DNA from: CAZXBB01 sp964638815
GTDB lineage: Bacteria > Planctomycetota > Phycisphaerae > Phycisphaerales > SM1A02
Direction: 5' to 3'
DNA length: 15,194 nucleotides
Assembly: GCA_964638815.1 (NCBI GenBank)
Contig: CAZXBB010000096.1
Coordinates: 1 to 15,194, forward strand
Shown here: positions 1 through 6,889 of the stretch, one piece after another
Numbering within the stretch: the first letter of the stretch is position 1
How the letters are laid out: each line of letters starts with the position of its first letter
Translations under genes and position numbers: made by a program
The notes under the pieces: generated by a model
Told to the model about the DNA's origin: nothing
The model's database searches: none
What the model saw: only the letters and a program-made list of their open reading frames with translations

Positions 1-78
1 CGACACGCGGCAGAGGGGGCCGCGGCGTCGATGGGATGGTCCCGGCCGATCATCGCGGCCCTTCCGGCTCGTGAAGCC
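1..78. other. Left-edge stretch, possible 3' end of an upstream gene
   Basis: This stretch lies before the first recognisable repeat module. On the plus strand one frame is open from the edge to a TGA at 72-74, just before the repeat begins, and another stays open into the repeat to a TAA at 147-149. Either could be the tail of a gene entering from the left, but the peptides (rich in Arg, Gly and Ala) match nothing I recognise and high GC keeps frames open by chance. No start or ribosome-binding site is visible. Confidence 0.2.
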
Positions 79-208
79 CCCGGCTATCGGTCAAGGCACG
101 TTGCCGCCGCGTTGGGGTTCCGCAGTTCGAGGCGGCCTGACGACTAACGAGGGTGCGGCCTCTGCAGCGGCCTGACGACTAACGATGGTGCGGCCCCTGC
201 AGCGGCCT
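79..208. repeat. Repeat island 1, modules C and D
   Basis: Positions 79-139 match, with small differences, the module found at 3481-3535 and 3699-3753 (core CTATCGGTCAAGGCACGTTG). It is followed by two tandem copies of a second module (core CTGACGACTAACGA then GTGCGGCC and CTGCAGCGGCC), at about 136-171 and 171-206. The same D module recurs at 3643-3670 and 3751-3787 and in inverted orientation near 3349-3371. This is non-coding mosaic repeat sequence; no gene is seen in it. Confidence 0.85.
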
Positions 209-219
209 TCACCGGCCCG

Positions 220-388
220 ATCGGCCCGTAGACGCGCGCGGAACCTGAGCCGGCGGAGCTGATCGGGCGCCCGTTCCGCCCAGCTTCGGGCAACCATGCG
301 GGCCTGCGTCCCTGCGCAACTCGCTGCTTGCGGGTGGGTTACGGCTTCGGATCTCGCGTGGGTGCGCGTGCGTGGCCGGATTTCATTC
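220..388 (+). repeat. Dispersed ~170-bp repeat, copy 1 (module B plus A)
   Basis: This block aligns over its full length, in the same orientation, with 14668-14838. Shared blocks include GCCGGCGGAGCTGATCGGGC, CGTTCCGCCCAGCTTCGGGC and CGTCCCTGCGCAACTCGCTG, separated by scattered substitutions and a small indel. It ends in the short module A (GCGTGCGTGGCCGGATTTCA), part of which is repeated again at 395-407. Frames stay open through both copies, but nothing suggests translation. Confidence 0.9.
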
Positions 389-485
389 AGAGATGGCCGG
401 ATTTCATGTGCTTGATTCCGTGTGAATCTGCGCAATCTTGGCGAATTACACGTGCTTCTTCCGCCATTCTGGTACTCTGGCGGTC

Positions 486-1982
486 ATGCATCGGGGTTGC
501 CTCGCACAAGCCGTTGAGTCGAGCGGTCCTCGCGTGCTCGCGATTGTTATTGCGTTGGGCGCAGTAGCGATGAGCGAAGCGTGCTTTGCAGGAGGAGCGA
601 ACGTTACGGAGCTGATCGTCCGCTTCAGTCGCGTGCCTAGCCAATCTGACTTGAATCACGTTGCAGGGTCTTTTCCTCACTTGTTGAGCTGGCGGGCGAT
701 GCGACACGTTCCGCACCCGATGGGCGACCCGACTGGCGTGCACCCTCTGGCATTCGTGAGGGTTGCGACGCTTCGAACTCCGATGGGAGTCAAGGACGCT
801 TCCTCCTTCTGCTCAGTCCTCAGCACGGAAGCGCATCCTCTAGTCGAGCGCGCGCTGCCGAACGGTCGGCTCGAAGCTGCTCGCACTGGGTGCGTCCAGC
901 CGAACGACCCGCTCTACGCGGAGCAGTGGGCATTGGACCGGATAGCAGTGGAAGCGGCCTGGCAGCGGACCACCGGTGATCCGGCAGTCGTCGTGGCAGT
1001 TCTTGATACAGGCCTCGAACTCGAGCACGAGGAGTTTCCGGCAGAGACGCTTTGGGCGAACCCTGGCGAGGAGCCCGACAACGGGATCGACGATGACCAC
1101 AACGGCTTCGTCGACGACGTTGTGGGATGGGACTTCGTCTTCGACGACAACTGGCCGGAGGCTTGGGCGACTCACGGCACAGTTGTCAGCGGCGTTCTCG
1201 CCGCTCGCACGAACAACGGCCTGGGCATTGCGGGACTCTCGAGTTCCCCGTTGATGGTGCTGTCAACCGGTGGTCGCTACGACAGGATCGTGGAAGCGAT
1301 GTACTACGCCGCCGACATGGGGGCATCGGTCATCAACCTGAGTGCCGCTGGCGGAAATAATGATGAAGCGGCCGAGGCGGCTCAGTACTTGTGGGACAAC
1401 GGGGTGACTTTCGTGGCGGGGGCAGGGAACTGTGCGTCTTGTGGCGCGTACTACCCTGCCGCGCTTCCAACGGTGATTGGTGTATCCGCATCCACGGAGG
1501 ACGATGAACTCTGGGAGGATTCGAGCCACGGGGATTGGATCGACGTGGCCGCTCCCGGTTTGGACATCATCACAACTTGGCGCGACGGGTACGCCACATC
1601 CGGCGGGACATCGTTGGCAGCGCCTCATGTAGCCGGGCTTGCGGCACTCGTCTACGCAGTAGAGTCGCGATTCACGCCCGCCGAAGTCCGAGGGCTCATT
1701 CGGCTCGGCGCCGATGACCTCGGCGAGCCTGGGTTCGACGAGCTATTCGGATACGGCCGAATCAATGCCGGACAGACGGTTGCGATCGCCTCGGATCTGG
1801 CGGCATGCCGCTCGGACGTGACGTTCGACGGAACTGTCGGCATGGCCGACGTTCTCACCATCCTGGGTGCGTGGGGCACCGATGACTGGCTGCCCGATAT
1901 CGACGGAGATGCCACTGTCGGCTTTGGGGATCTGCTGTCGGTGCTGGCAACCTGGGGTTCGTGCCACCACGAAATCCGCTAA
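486..1982 (+). CDS. Secreted subtilisin-like (S8) serine protease with dockerin-like C-terminus
   Basis: Predicted exported serine endopeptidase of the S8 (subtilase) family. I start it at ATG 486 (498 aa) because a signal peptide follows directly (hydrophobic LAIVIALGAVAM, likely cleavage after EACFA near residue 35). The frame is open upstream to a TTG at 438, which would spoil the signal. Residues ~40-140 look like a propeptide. The catalytic triad is visible: Asp174 in VAVLDTG, His230 in THGTVVSG and Ser376 in GGTSLAAPHVAG, with oxyanion Asn315 in GAGN. The usual HGTH is HGTV here. Residues ~441-492 (nt 1806-1964) hold two acidic loops, each followed by an ILGAWG/VLATWGSC helix, like dockerin-type anchors common at planctomycete C-termini. 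The ribosome-binding site is weak. The stop lies 12 bp before the next start, whose protein carries a similar dockerin-like segment, so the two are probably one operon. Confidence 0.9.
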   Translation: MHRGCLAQAVESSGPRVLAIVIALGAVAMSEACFAGGANVTELIVRFSRVPSQSDLNHVAGSFPHLLSWRAMRHVPHPMGDPTGVHPLAFVRVATLRTPMGVKDASSFCSVLSTEAHPLVERALPNGRLEAARTGCVQPNDPLYAEQWALDRIAVEAAWQRTTGDPAVVVAVLDTGLELEHEEFPAETLWANPGEEPDNGIDDDHNGFVDDVVGWDFVFDDNWPEAWATHGTVVSGVLAARTNNGLGIAGLSSSPLMVLSTGGRYDRIVEAMYYAADMGASVINLSAAGGNNDEAAEAAQYLWDNGVTFVAGAGNCASCGAYYPAALPTVIGVSASTEDDELWEDSSHGDWIDVAAPGLDIITTWRDGYATSGGTSLAAPHVAGLAALVYAVESRFTPAEVRGLIRLGADDLGEPGFDELFGYGRINAGQTVAIASDLAACRSDVTFDGTVGMADVLTILGAWGTDDWLPDIDGDATVGFGDLLSVLATWGSCHHEIR

Positions 1983-1994
1983 AAGGAGACTCCG

Positions 1995-3063
1995 ATGTGG
2001 CGACACAGCATTCTTGTGTTTGGGTCTCTCGTGTTGTTGGGAGTTACTCCCGGGATCGCTGACGCCGGCTGCGGGCCCAATCTATTGGACAACGGGGGCT
2101 TTGAGTGGGCAAGTTCGTGCTCGTGGTCCGGCCGGCGAGGGGCAGAGGCAAATGATCGAAGTCAAGAGAACCGGCGGAGCCAATGGTTCGTGCTCCTTTC
2201 TCGAACTGAGGAAGGACAGCGGCTCGGAGTATCACAGTGCCACACAAACGGTGACGGTGTCGATCGACGTTGATGAGGAGTCGAAGTGGCTTGTTCTCAC
2301 GTTTACTGCGAATGTCGTTGCGGCCAACCCCGAGAATGTATCGATCCAGCTCCAGGTTTCAGGCGTTGGAGACGACGTCGGACAGCTTGAGGCTGCGACC
2401 GATCCGGAGCACCCTTTCGAGACCAACTTTGAGTTCGCTGTCGAGGTGACCGAAGCTATCACTGACGCGAACGTTACGGTCAAGTTCGAGGTGTGTCCGC
2501 GTGAGTCTGGTGACGTGATCTTCCAAGTGGATAACGTCAGTTTGAGAGTGTGCGACACTGGGAATCCGAGCGACCTGGTGTTCGACACTTGTATAATTGG
2601 GGGCCCATTCGCCGGAATAGAGACCCCCTCGAAGTGTACATGCATTCCAGATATTGCTCCCGAAGACGATCCCGACGGGGTCGTTGGGATGGCCGACTTG
2701 CTCCAAGTACTGAGAGACTGGGGCGATGACGTGACGTGCGTTCTCGGGGACATAAACACGAGCGGCGACGTTGACTTCACTGACCTCAACTTGGTGATCG
2801 GCAATTGGGACCCGTGCCCTGATTCGTCCGAGCCGGAGCCAGATTCGCTCGAGGATGTGGTTGAGTGCATGGGCATTTCAGAAGAGGCGTGGGACGATTT
2901 CGAGTACGAGATGGAGCATGGCACCGACATGAGCGCGCAGTTGAATTACGCGTGCTGGGTCGAGCACTACTACATCTTCCACTGCGGGATACCCCCGTGT
3001 TTCTGTCCGCCAGGTTGTCCGGATGATGATCCGTTCAGTTCCTCGAACCACTACCCCTACTAG
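1995..3063 (+). pseudogene. Secreted dockerin-like protein, interrupted by a frameshift
   Basis: A strong ribosome-binding site (AAAAGGAG, 1981-1987) precedes ATG 1995, and the frame begins with a clear signal peptide (MWRHSILVFGSLVLLG...IADA) followed by GCGPNLLDNGGFEW. An NLLxNGGFE start is typical of secreted beta-sandwich, carbohydrate-binding-like domains. That frame turns into nonsense and stops at 2271-2273. From about 2130-2150 the sensible protein continues in the next frame to the TAG at 3061-3063: a beta-rich region with alternating hydrophobics, a dockerin-like segment (2641-2817, with DINTSGDVDFTDL and ending NWDPC), then an acidic, Cys-rich tail. The switch lies between about 2103 and 2150. 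It is either a sequencing or assembly error, a true mutation or, less likely, programmed frameshifting. Repaired, the product would be about 355 aa, perhaps missing part of the first domain. Function is unknown. Confidence 0.75.
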
Positions 3064-3184
3064 CCCCCGATCAAGCGTGCGCGAAACGCTCGATGCGTTG
3101 AAGGCATGAAAAAAAGCCTGCCTTGCAGTATGGCCAGGACGTTGGCCACGCACATGTCTGCCAGCAGCCTCGGCGCTGCTAAGT
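3064..3184. other. Intergenic spacer after the dockerin genes
   Basis: No gene is seen. Two weak inverted repeats are present: AAGGCA/TGCCTT around a run of A (3101-3124), and AGCAGC/GCTGCT with a 6-nt loop (3163-3180) that lacks a T-run. Either could help end transcription of the upstream genes, but neither is a convincing intrinsic terminator. Confidence 0.3.
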
Positions 3185-3241
3185 GCAGCGTGATACAGCG
3201 CTTCGGGTAGGCCTCGTCACCGGCGTGCGCGTGCGTGGCCG
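3185..3241 (+). repeat. 57-bp inverted-repeat partner of 7991-8047
   Basis: The reverse complement of this segment matches 7991-8047 at 55 of 57 positions (core TAGGCCTCGTCACCGGCGTG). It runs directly into module A (GCGTGCGTGGCCGGATTTCA). The two inverted copies bracket the whole potassium-uptake operon. Confidence 0.9.
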
Positions 3242-3290
3242 GATTTCAGGGATTTCATGCGCGTGCGTGGCCGGATTTCAGGATTTCATG
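3230..3290 (+). repeat. Module A, two tandem copies
   Basis: GCGCGTGCGTGGCCGGATTT occurs at about 3229-3248 and again at 3259-3278, each followed by CAGGATTTCATG or CAGGGATTTCATG. The same module ends the ~170-bp repeats at 363-386 and 14814-14836, and a truncated inverted copy sits at 7991-8010. The spread suggests a mobile or frequently recombined intergenic module. Confidence 0.85.
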
Positions 3291-3293
3291 ATT

Positions 3294-3336
3294 CGCGCGA
3301 ACGCGGGAGGCGATCGTGGCCATGTGGAGGGCCAGG
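3294..3336 (+). repeat. Exact 43-bp copy of an internal piece of the TPR-like gene
   Basis: These 43 bases are identical to 13314-13356, inside the large gene at 11697-14540, where they are antisense to codons for about LHMATIASRVRA. The copy sits between module A and an inverted D module and encodes nothing obvious here. Identity stops sharply on both sides. Confidence 0.9.
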
Positions 3337-3450
3337 ATCAACACGGGGCCGCACCTTCGTTAGTCGTCAGCCGATCGGCGGGCGCGTTCGACGCGGAGCG
3401 GCACGGGGTGCGGCCCCTGCAGCGGCCTGGCCTGACGACTAACAAACGTG

Positions 3451-3543
3451 GCCCCTGCACCGGCCCCTGCACCGGCCTTCGGCTATCGGTCAAGGCACGT
3501 TGCCGGTCGCGTTGGGGAGTTCGAGGCGCGTCCTGACGACTAA
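3451..3543 (+). repeat. 93-bp direct repeat, copy 1 (modules C and D)
   Basis: This copy is identical to 3669-3761 over 93 bp: two GCCCCTGCACCG units, then module C, then CCTGACGACTAA. Together with the GTGCGGCCCCTGCAGCGGCC that follows the insertion, it defines a tandem unit of about 115 bp once the 100-bp insertion and its 3-bp duplication are removed. Confidence 0.95.
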
Positions 3544-3643
3544 GGGCGCGTCCGAGTATTACTTGCTGATTCGGACCACGTTCGAGAGCCTGATTCCAGG
3601 GCATTCCTGCCGCCGACTGTGCACGTTGTTTGCGGACGCGCCC
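3544..3643. mobile_element. 100-bp MITE-like insertion with TAA target duplication
   Basis: The element begins GGGCGCGTCCG (3544-3554) and ends with the exact reverse complement CGGACGCGCCC (3633-3643). It is flanked by direct TAA (3541-3543 and 3644-3646). The neighbouring repeat copy (3751-3780) shows the empty site: CTGACGACTAA runs straight on into CGAAGGTGCGGCC there, so removing 100 bp plus one TAA restores the repeat exactly. It has no coding capacity. A 3-bp TNA duplication fits some IS5-family groups, so a non-autonomous derivative mobilised by such an IS is plausible; the parent element is not in the window. Confidence 0.85.
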
Positions 3644-3668
3644 TAACGAAGGTGCGGCCCCTGCAGCG

Positions 3669-3761
3669 GCCCCTGCACCGGCCCCTGCACCGGCCTTCGG
3701 CTATCGGTCAAGGCACGTTGCCGGTCGCGTTGGGGAGTTCGAGGCGCGTCCTGACGACTAA
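3669..3761 (+). repeat. 93-bp direct repeat, copy 2 (empty-site copy)
   Basis: Identical to 3451-3543. It is followed without interruption by CGAAGGTGCGGCCCCTGCAG, showing the sequence before the MITE-like element entered the first copy. Confidence 0.95.
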
Positions 3762-3789
3762 CGAAGGTGCGGCCCCTGCAGCGGCCCCG

Positions 3790-4096
3790 GAGTAGGGCGG
3801 GTCGCGCCGGTTCGACTCCGCTGTTCGCCCGCGAACGGCGCATTCGAATTGATTCACTCCCCGGCTCACACCTCCGGACATCGCGCAGGTGCTTGCCCGA
3901 GCCCGAGCCGCCATCGCGGTGGAACTCGAGCGCTGTCCCCGCCGGTGACGACGGCGTCGCTGTCTGGTTGTCGTCAAGGCACGCGCGTCGGGGGCTGTAA
4001 ACAGGAAGCTCAGGGCCAAGGCAAGGACCGGTCGGCACGCCGGATCGACCGCGACAGCTTCAGCACCTCGCGCTTCGAGCCGCGCGACGCGGACCT
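3790..4096. other. Non-coding leader upstream of the potassium operon
   Basis: No gene is supported. The trkH frame is open through this region back to 3849, but the peptide is Arg/Ser/Pro/Gly-rich and unlike a membrane-protein start. A short GGTTCGACTCC at about 3808-3818 resembles a tRNA T-arm, but no cloverleaf forms around it. Confidence 0.5.
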
Positions 4097-4125
4097 CGGA
4101 CCTCGTACGAGCCGATCTGTAGAAT
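4097..4125 (+). promoter_or_regulatory. Possible sigma70-type promoter for the potassium operon
   Basis: TAGAAT at 4120-4125 matches the -10 consensus at five of six positions. CGGACC at 4097-4102, spaced 17 bp, is a weak -35 (three of six). It lies about 50 bp upstream of the chosen TTG start and is the only reasonable AT-rich hexamer in a GC-rich leader. Matches of this quality also occur by chance. Confidence 0.3.
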
Positions 4126-4163
4126 CTCAGGATCGAGCGACGAGCGATCGAGCGCCCGGCCGC

Positions 4164-4170
4164 AGAGGAG
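4164..4170 (+). promoter_or_regulatory. Ribosome-binding site that sets the trkH TTG start
   Basis: AGAGGAG, five bases before TTG 4176, is the only good Shine-Dalgarno sequence ahead of the membrane-protein region. No ATG occurs in frame between here and the first membrane segments, so this site decides the start. Confidence 0.65.
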
Positions 4171-4175
4171 CAGAC

Positions 4176-6209
4176 TTGCCGCAGGATGAGGTCCCACGCG
4201 AAGCCGCGGTCAGCGCCGCGCCACAGACGCAGGGGCTGCTCCTGGTCCTCGCGCCAAGTCCGATCGCGCTCGCGGCCTCCTCCGATGCCATCGCCGGATC
4301 GTGGCGCCTTGCGGCAGTCGTGCTCTCGACGCTTCTCTTCATCATCGCAGCGACGCTCATCCGGAAACGCGCAGACCTCGCCCGCGCCTGTGCCTTCGGC
4401 GCGATGCTCGCCGTCCTTGCCGCGGCGATCCCGTCGCTCGTGCACTCGCCGCAGGCGGCCCTTCTGGCCTGGATCGCCGCTGTGTCCGTGGCGTTCGCGA
4501 TCACGCGATCGCCGCGTCGCCGTCCCGGCCCGCGGGCGGGGCGGGCACGGTTCCCCGGCGGCCACCTGCGCACGCGGTGGGCGGCCGCGTCGGCCCTCGC
4601 GCTCTTCGTTCTCATCGGTTTGCAGGCAACGCCGCCGACGCGGCTCATCATCGCTCCTCTGCTTGCCTCTCTCGGGATCGTCTCCGCTGTCGCGCTGCAC
4701 TGGGCCTGGCACGCGTGGAGGGATCGACTCGCATCCCTGCGCACCTACGCCCTTGCGGCGACCGCGGTCCTGCTCGCACCCTCCGCCGCCGCCGCCGCAT
4801 CGACCGAGTGGTTCCACCCCGTCGGCATCGCGCTGACCGCCGTGATGCTCGCCCTGACGTCGGTCGCGCCCGCGGGGCGCGAACCCGTCTCGTGGTGGGA
4901 GCCGCTCCTGGGCCATCCGGCCCGGCTCCTGCTCACGACATTCCTTGGCCTGTGCGCCATCGGCACCGCTGCACTCCTGCTGCCCGGGACCACGACCTCC
5001 GGTTCGATCTCCTTCAGCAGCGCCGCCTTCACCGCCGTCAGTGCGACGTGCGTGACCGGCCTCATCGTGCTCGATACGCCGAACGACTTCACGCTCTTCG
5101 GCCAGGCGTGCATTCTGGTTCTCATCCAGCTCGGCGGACTGGGGATCATGTCGATCTCGACCGTCGCGCTGCATTCGCTGGGGCGCCGCCTCTCCCTCCG
5201 CCAGGAGCGCATTCTCTCGTCGATGCACGGCGACCACGAGATCTCGCTGGTCGAGTCGCTGCGCCGCGTGCTCCGCGTCACGTTCTTTGCCGAAGCGGCC
5301 GGTGCCGCGATCCTGTTCACCCTGTTCATCACATCCGGCGATCCCTGGCCCGATGCGGCGTGGCGCGCCGTCTTTACGGCCGTGTCGGCGTTCTGCAACG
5401 CGGGATTCGCCCTTCAGTCGGACAGCCTCGTGGGATACGCCGGCCAGCCGCTGGTGCTTCATGTCGTCGCGGTGCTGATCGTCCTCGGCGGCATGGCCCC
5501 GGCGGTCTCGGTGGCCTTCTTCAGGCGCCGATCGGGCGGCACGCTCGACACCACCGCGCGGATCGTCCTGTGGATGACCGCCGGGCTGCTGGCGGCCGGC
5601 GCCGTCGCCGTGCTGACGCTGGAGTGGAGCAACACGCTCGGCGAGCTCTCCGTCGCCGACCGGCTGCACAACGCGTGGTTCCAGTCGGTGACGCTCCGCA
5701 CGGCCGGCTTCAACTCGATCGACATCGGGAGCGTCTCGGCGCCGGCGCTCCTCGTCATGCTCGTCTTCATGTTCATCGGCGGCAGCCCGGGCGGCACGGC
5801 GGGCGGCGTCAAGACGACGACGATCGCGGTGCTCGGCCTGGCGATGTGGACCAGCATCGCCGGGCGCCGCGAGGTCGTCACCGGCCGGCGCTGGCTGCCG
5901 CCGGCACTGCTCTACCGCGCCATCGCGATCGTCGGGTCCGGCATCCTGGTCTGGATCGTCGTCGTCATGGCGCTGCTCATCACGCAGCCGATCTCCGAGC
6001 GTGACGTCGTCTTCGAGGCGACGAGCGCCCTCGGCACCGTCGGTCTATCGACCGGCGCGACCGCCGCCCTGGACGACGTCGGCCGGGCGATCATCATCGC
6101 CGCGATGTTCCTCGGACGCGTCGGTCCGCTCACGCTCTTTCTGCTCCTCGGATCCGATGGCGCCCCCGCGGGCATCAGGTACCCCGAAGGCCGCATTCCG
6201 CTTACGTAG
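4176..6209 (+). CDS. trkH: TrkH/KtrB-family potassium uptake channel with N-terminal membrane extension
   Basis: Membrane subunit that conducts K+ (or Na+-coupled K+) into the cell, gated by the RCK protein encoded next. Start TTG 4176 gives 677 aa. The conserved core begins near residue 247 and has the four filter loops: CVTG at 292-295, NAGF at 408-411, RTAGF at 508-512 and TVGLS at 621-625, each with its filter glycine. SPGGTAGG (537-544), followed by VKTTT, is the gating loop between the third and fourth repeats, and the end (LGRVGPLTLFLLL, then YPEGRIPL) is typical of KtrB. KtrB proteins are usually about 450 aa. Here some 245 residues precede the core with roughly six or seven hydrophobic segments (about 42-62, 71-91, 92-111, 135-151, 157-181, 190-208, 217-233). 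The stop is 14 bp before trkA. Whether it behaves as Trk or Ktr cannot be told from the sequence. Confidence 0.93.
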   Translation: MPQDEVPREAAVSAAPQTQGLLLVLAPSPIALAASSDAIAGSWRLAAVVLSTLLFIIAATLIRKRADLARACAFGAMLAVLAAAIPSLVHSPQAALLAWIAAVSVAFAITRSPRRRPGPRAGRARFPGGHLRTRWAAASALALFVLIGLQATPPTRLIIAPLLASLGIVSAVALHWAWHAWRDRLASLRTYALAATAVLLAPSAAAAASTEWFHPVGIALTAVMLALTSVAPAGREPVSWWEPLLGHPARLLLTTFLGLCAIGTAALLLPGTTTSGSISFSSAAFTAVSATCVTGLIVLDTPNDFTLFGQACILVLIQLGGLGIMSISTVALHSLGRRLSLRQERILSSMHGDHEISLVESLRRVLRVTFFAEAAGAAILFTLFITSGDPWPDAAWRAVFTAVSAFCNAGFALQSDSLVGYAGQPLVLHVVAVLIVLGGMAPAVSVAFFRRRSGGTLDTTARIVLWMTAGLLAAGAVAVLTLEWSNTLGELSVADRLHNAWFQSVTLRTAGFNSIDIGSVSAPALLVMLVFMFIGGSPGGTAGGVKTTTIAVLGLAMWTSIAGRREVVTGRRWLPPALLYRAIAIVGSGILVWIVVVMALLITQPISERDVVFEATSALGTVGLSTGATAALDDVGRAIIIAAMFLGRVGPLTLFLLLGSDGAPAGIRYPEGRIPLT

Positions 6210-6223
6210 ATGCAGGAGTCCCC

Positions 6224-6889
6224 ATGGCCCGTCAGATCCTCATCATCGGCCTCGGCCAGTTCGGCATGGCGCTGACCCGTTCGCTCTCGGAACGGGGCAC
6301 CGAGGTGTTCGCCGTCGATACCCAGCAGGCGATGGTCGACGTCGCCGCGTCGTTCGCCACCGAGGCGATGGTGCTGAACGCGACCGATCAGGATGCGCTC
6401 GCCCGGCTCCGGCCCGCCGAGCGCGACGAGGTGGTGTGCGCGATCGGGGGCGACTCGAAGGAAGCCTCGATCATCTGCACGGCGCTGCTGCGCCAGATGG
6501 GTGTGCCGCACATCGTCGCGCGGGCGGTCGATCCGGTGCACAGCCGCATCCTCCACCTCGTCGGCGCGCACGTCGTCGTCAATCCCGAGCAGGAGTTCGG
6601 CCAGTGGTTCGCCAACCGCCTCCTGTACCAGCAGATCGTCTCCGAGGCGCCGCTCGGCGGCGGGCTGCACCTGTCGGAGATCGTCGTCCCCGAAACGATC
6701 GTCGGCAGGACGCTCCAGGACCTCGAGCTGCCGCGGCGTCATGGCATCACGGTCGTGGCCGTTCGCGGCGACGCCGACGGGTCCGTCCGCACGCCGGTTC
6801 CGTCCGAGCCGCTCGAGAAGGATCAGCGTCTCCTCGTTGTCTCGAATGAGTCGGCCGTTCGGAACTTCCTGAAGGAGTCGAAGGCATGA
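6224..6889 (+). CDS. trkA: TrkA/KtrA-type RCK regulatory subunit
   Basis: Cytoplasmic nucleotide-binding regulator that forms a ring on the channel encoded upstream and opens or closes it. Of its 221 aa, residues 1-~135 form the RCK N-domain (Rossmann fold): the dinucleotide loop GLGQFG at 9-14, the acidic end of strand beta-2 in FAVDTQQ (Asp at 32), then ATDQDAL and the helix around ICTALLRQMG. Residues ~145-221 form the RCK C-domain (LSEIVVPETIVGRTLQDLEL ... VVSNE), which in this family binds small ligands such as nucleotides. A single RCK unit is KtrA-like; E. coli TrkA has two. ATG 6224 follows GGAG at good spacing. The stop overlaps the next gene as ATGA, so the three genes form one operon. 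Confidence 0.95.
   Translation: MARQILIIGLGQFGMALTRSLSERGTEVFAVDTQQAMVDVAASFATEAMVLNATDQDALARLRPAERDEVVCAIGGDSKEASIICTALLRQMGVPHIVARAVDPVHSRILHLVGAHVVVNPEQEFGQWFANRLLYQQIVSEAPLGGGLHLSEIVVPETIVGRTLQDLELPRRHGITVVAVRGDADGSVRTPVPSEPLEKDQRLLVVSNESAVRNFLKESKA

Noticed and set aside
3183..3536. Possible small protein from the repeat (VGLVTGVRVRGR also appears from the inverted copy near 7991-8047)
   Set aside because: The same peptide arises because the DNA is repeated; no ribosome-binding site and frames diverge after the module.
3451..3761. CRISPR-like array
   Set aside because: Only two long copies, no regular spacers, and the intervening 100 bp is an insertion with terminal inverted repeats.
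3800..3830. tRNA T-arm-like GGTTCGACTCC
   Set aside because: The T-stem does not pair properly and no acceptor, D or anticodon arm is found.
3849..4175. 109-residue extension of trkH upstream of TTG 4176
   Set aside because: Low-quality Arg/Ser/Gly peptide without membrane segments, and the good ribosome-binding site lies right before TTG 4176.
3708..5669. 653-aa open frame on the minus strand over the trkH gene
   Set aside because: Arg/Gly/Glu-rich shadow of a high-GC gene; trkH on the plus strand has clear channel motifs.
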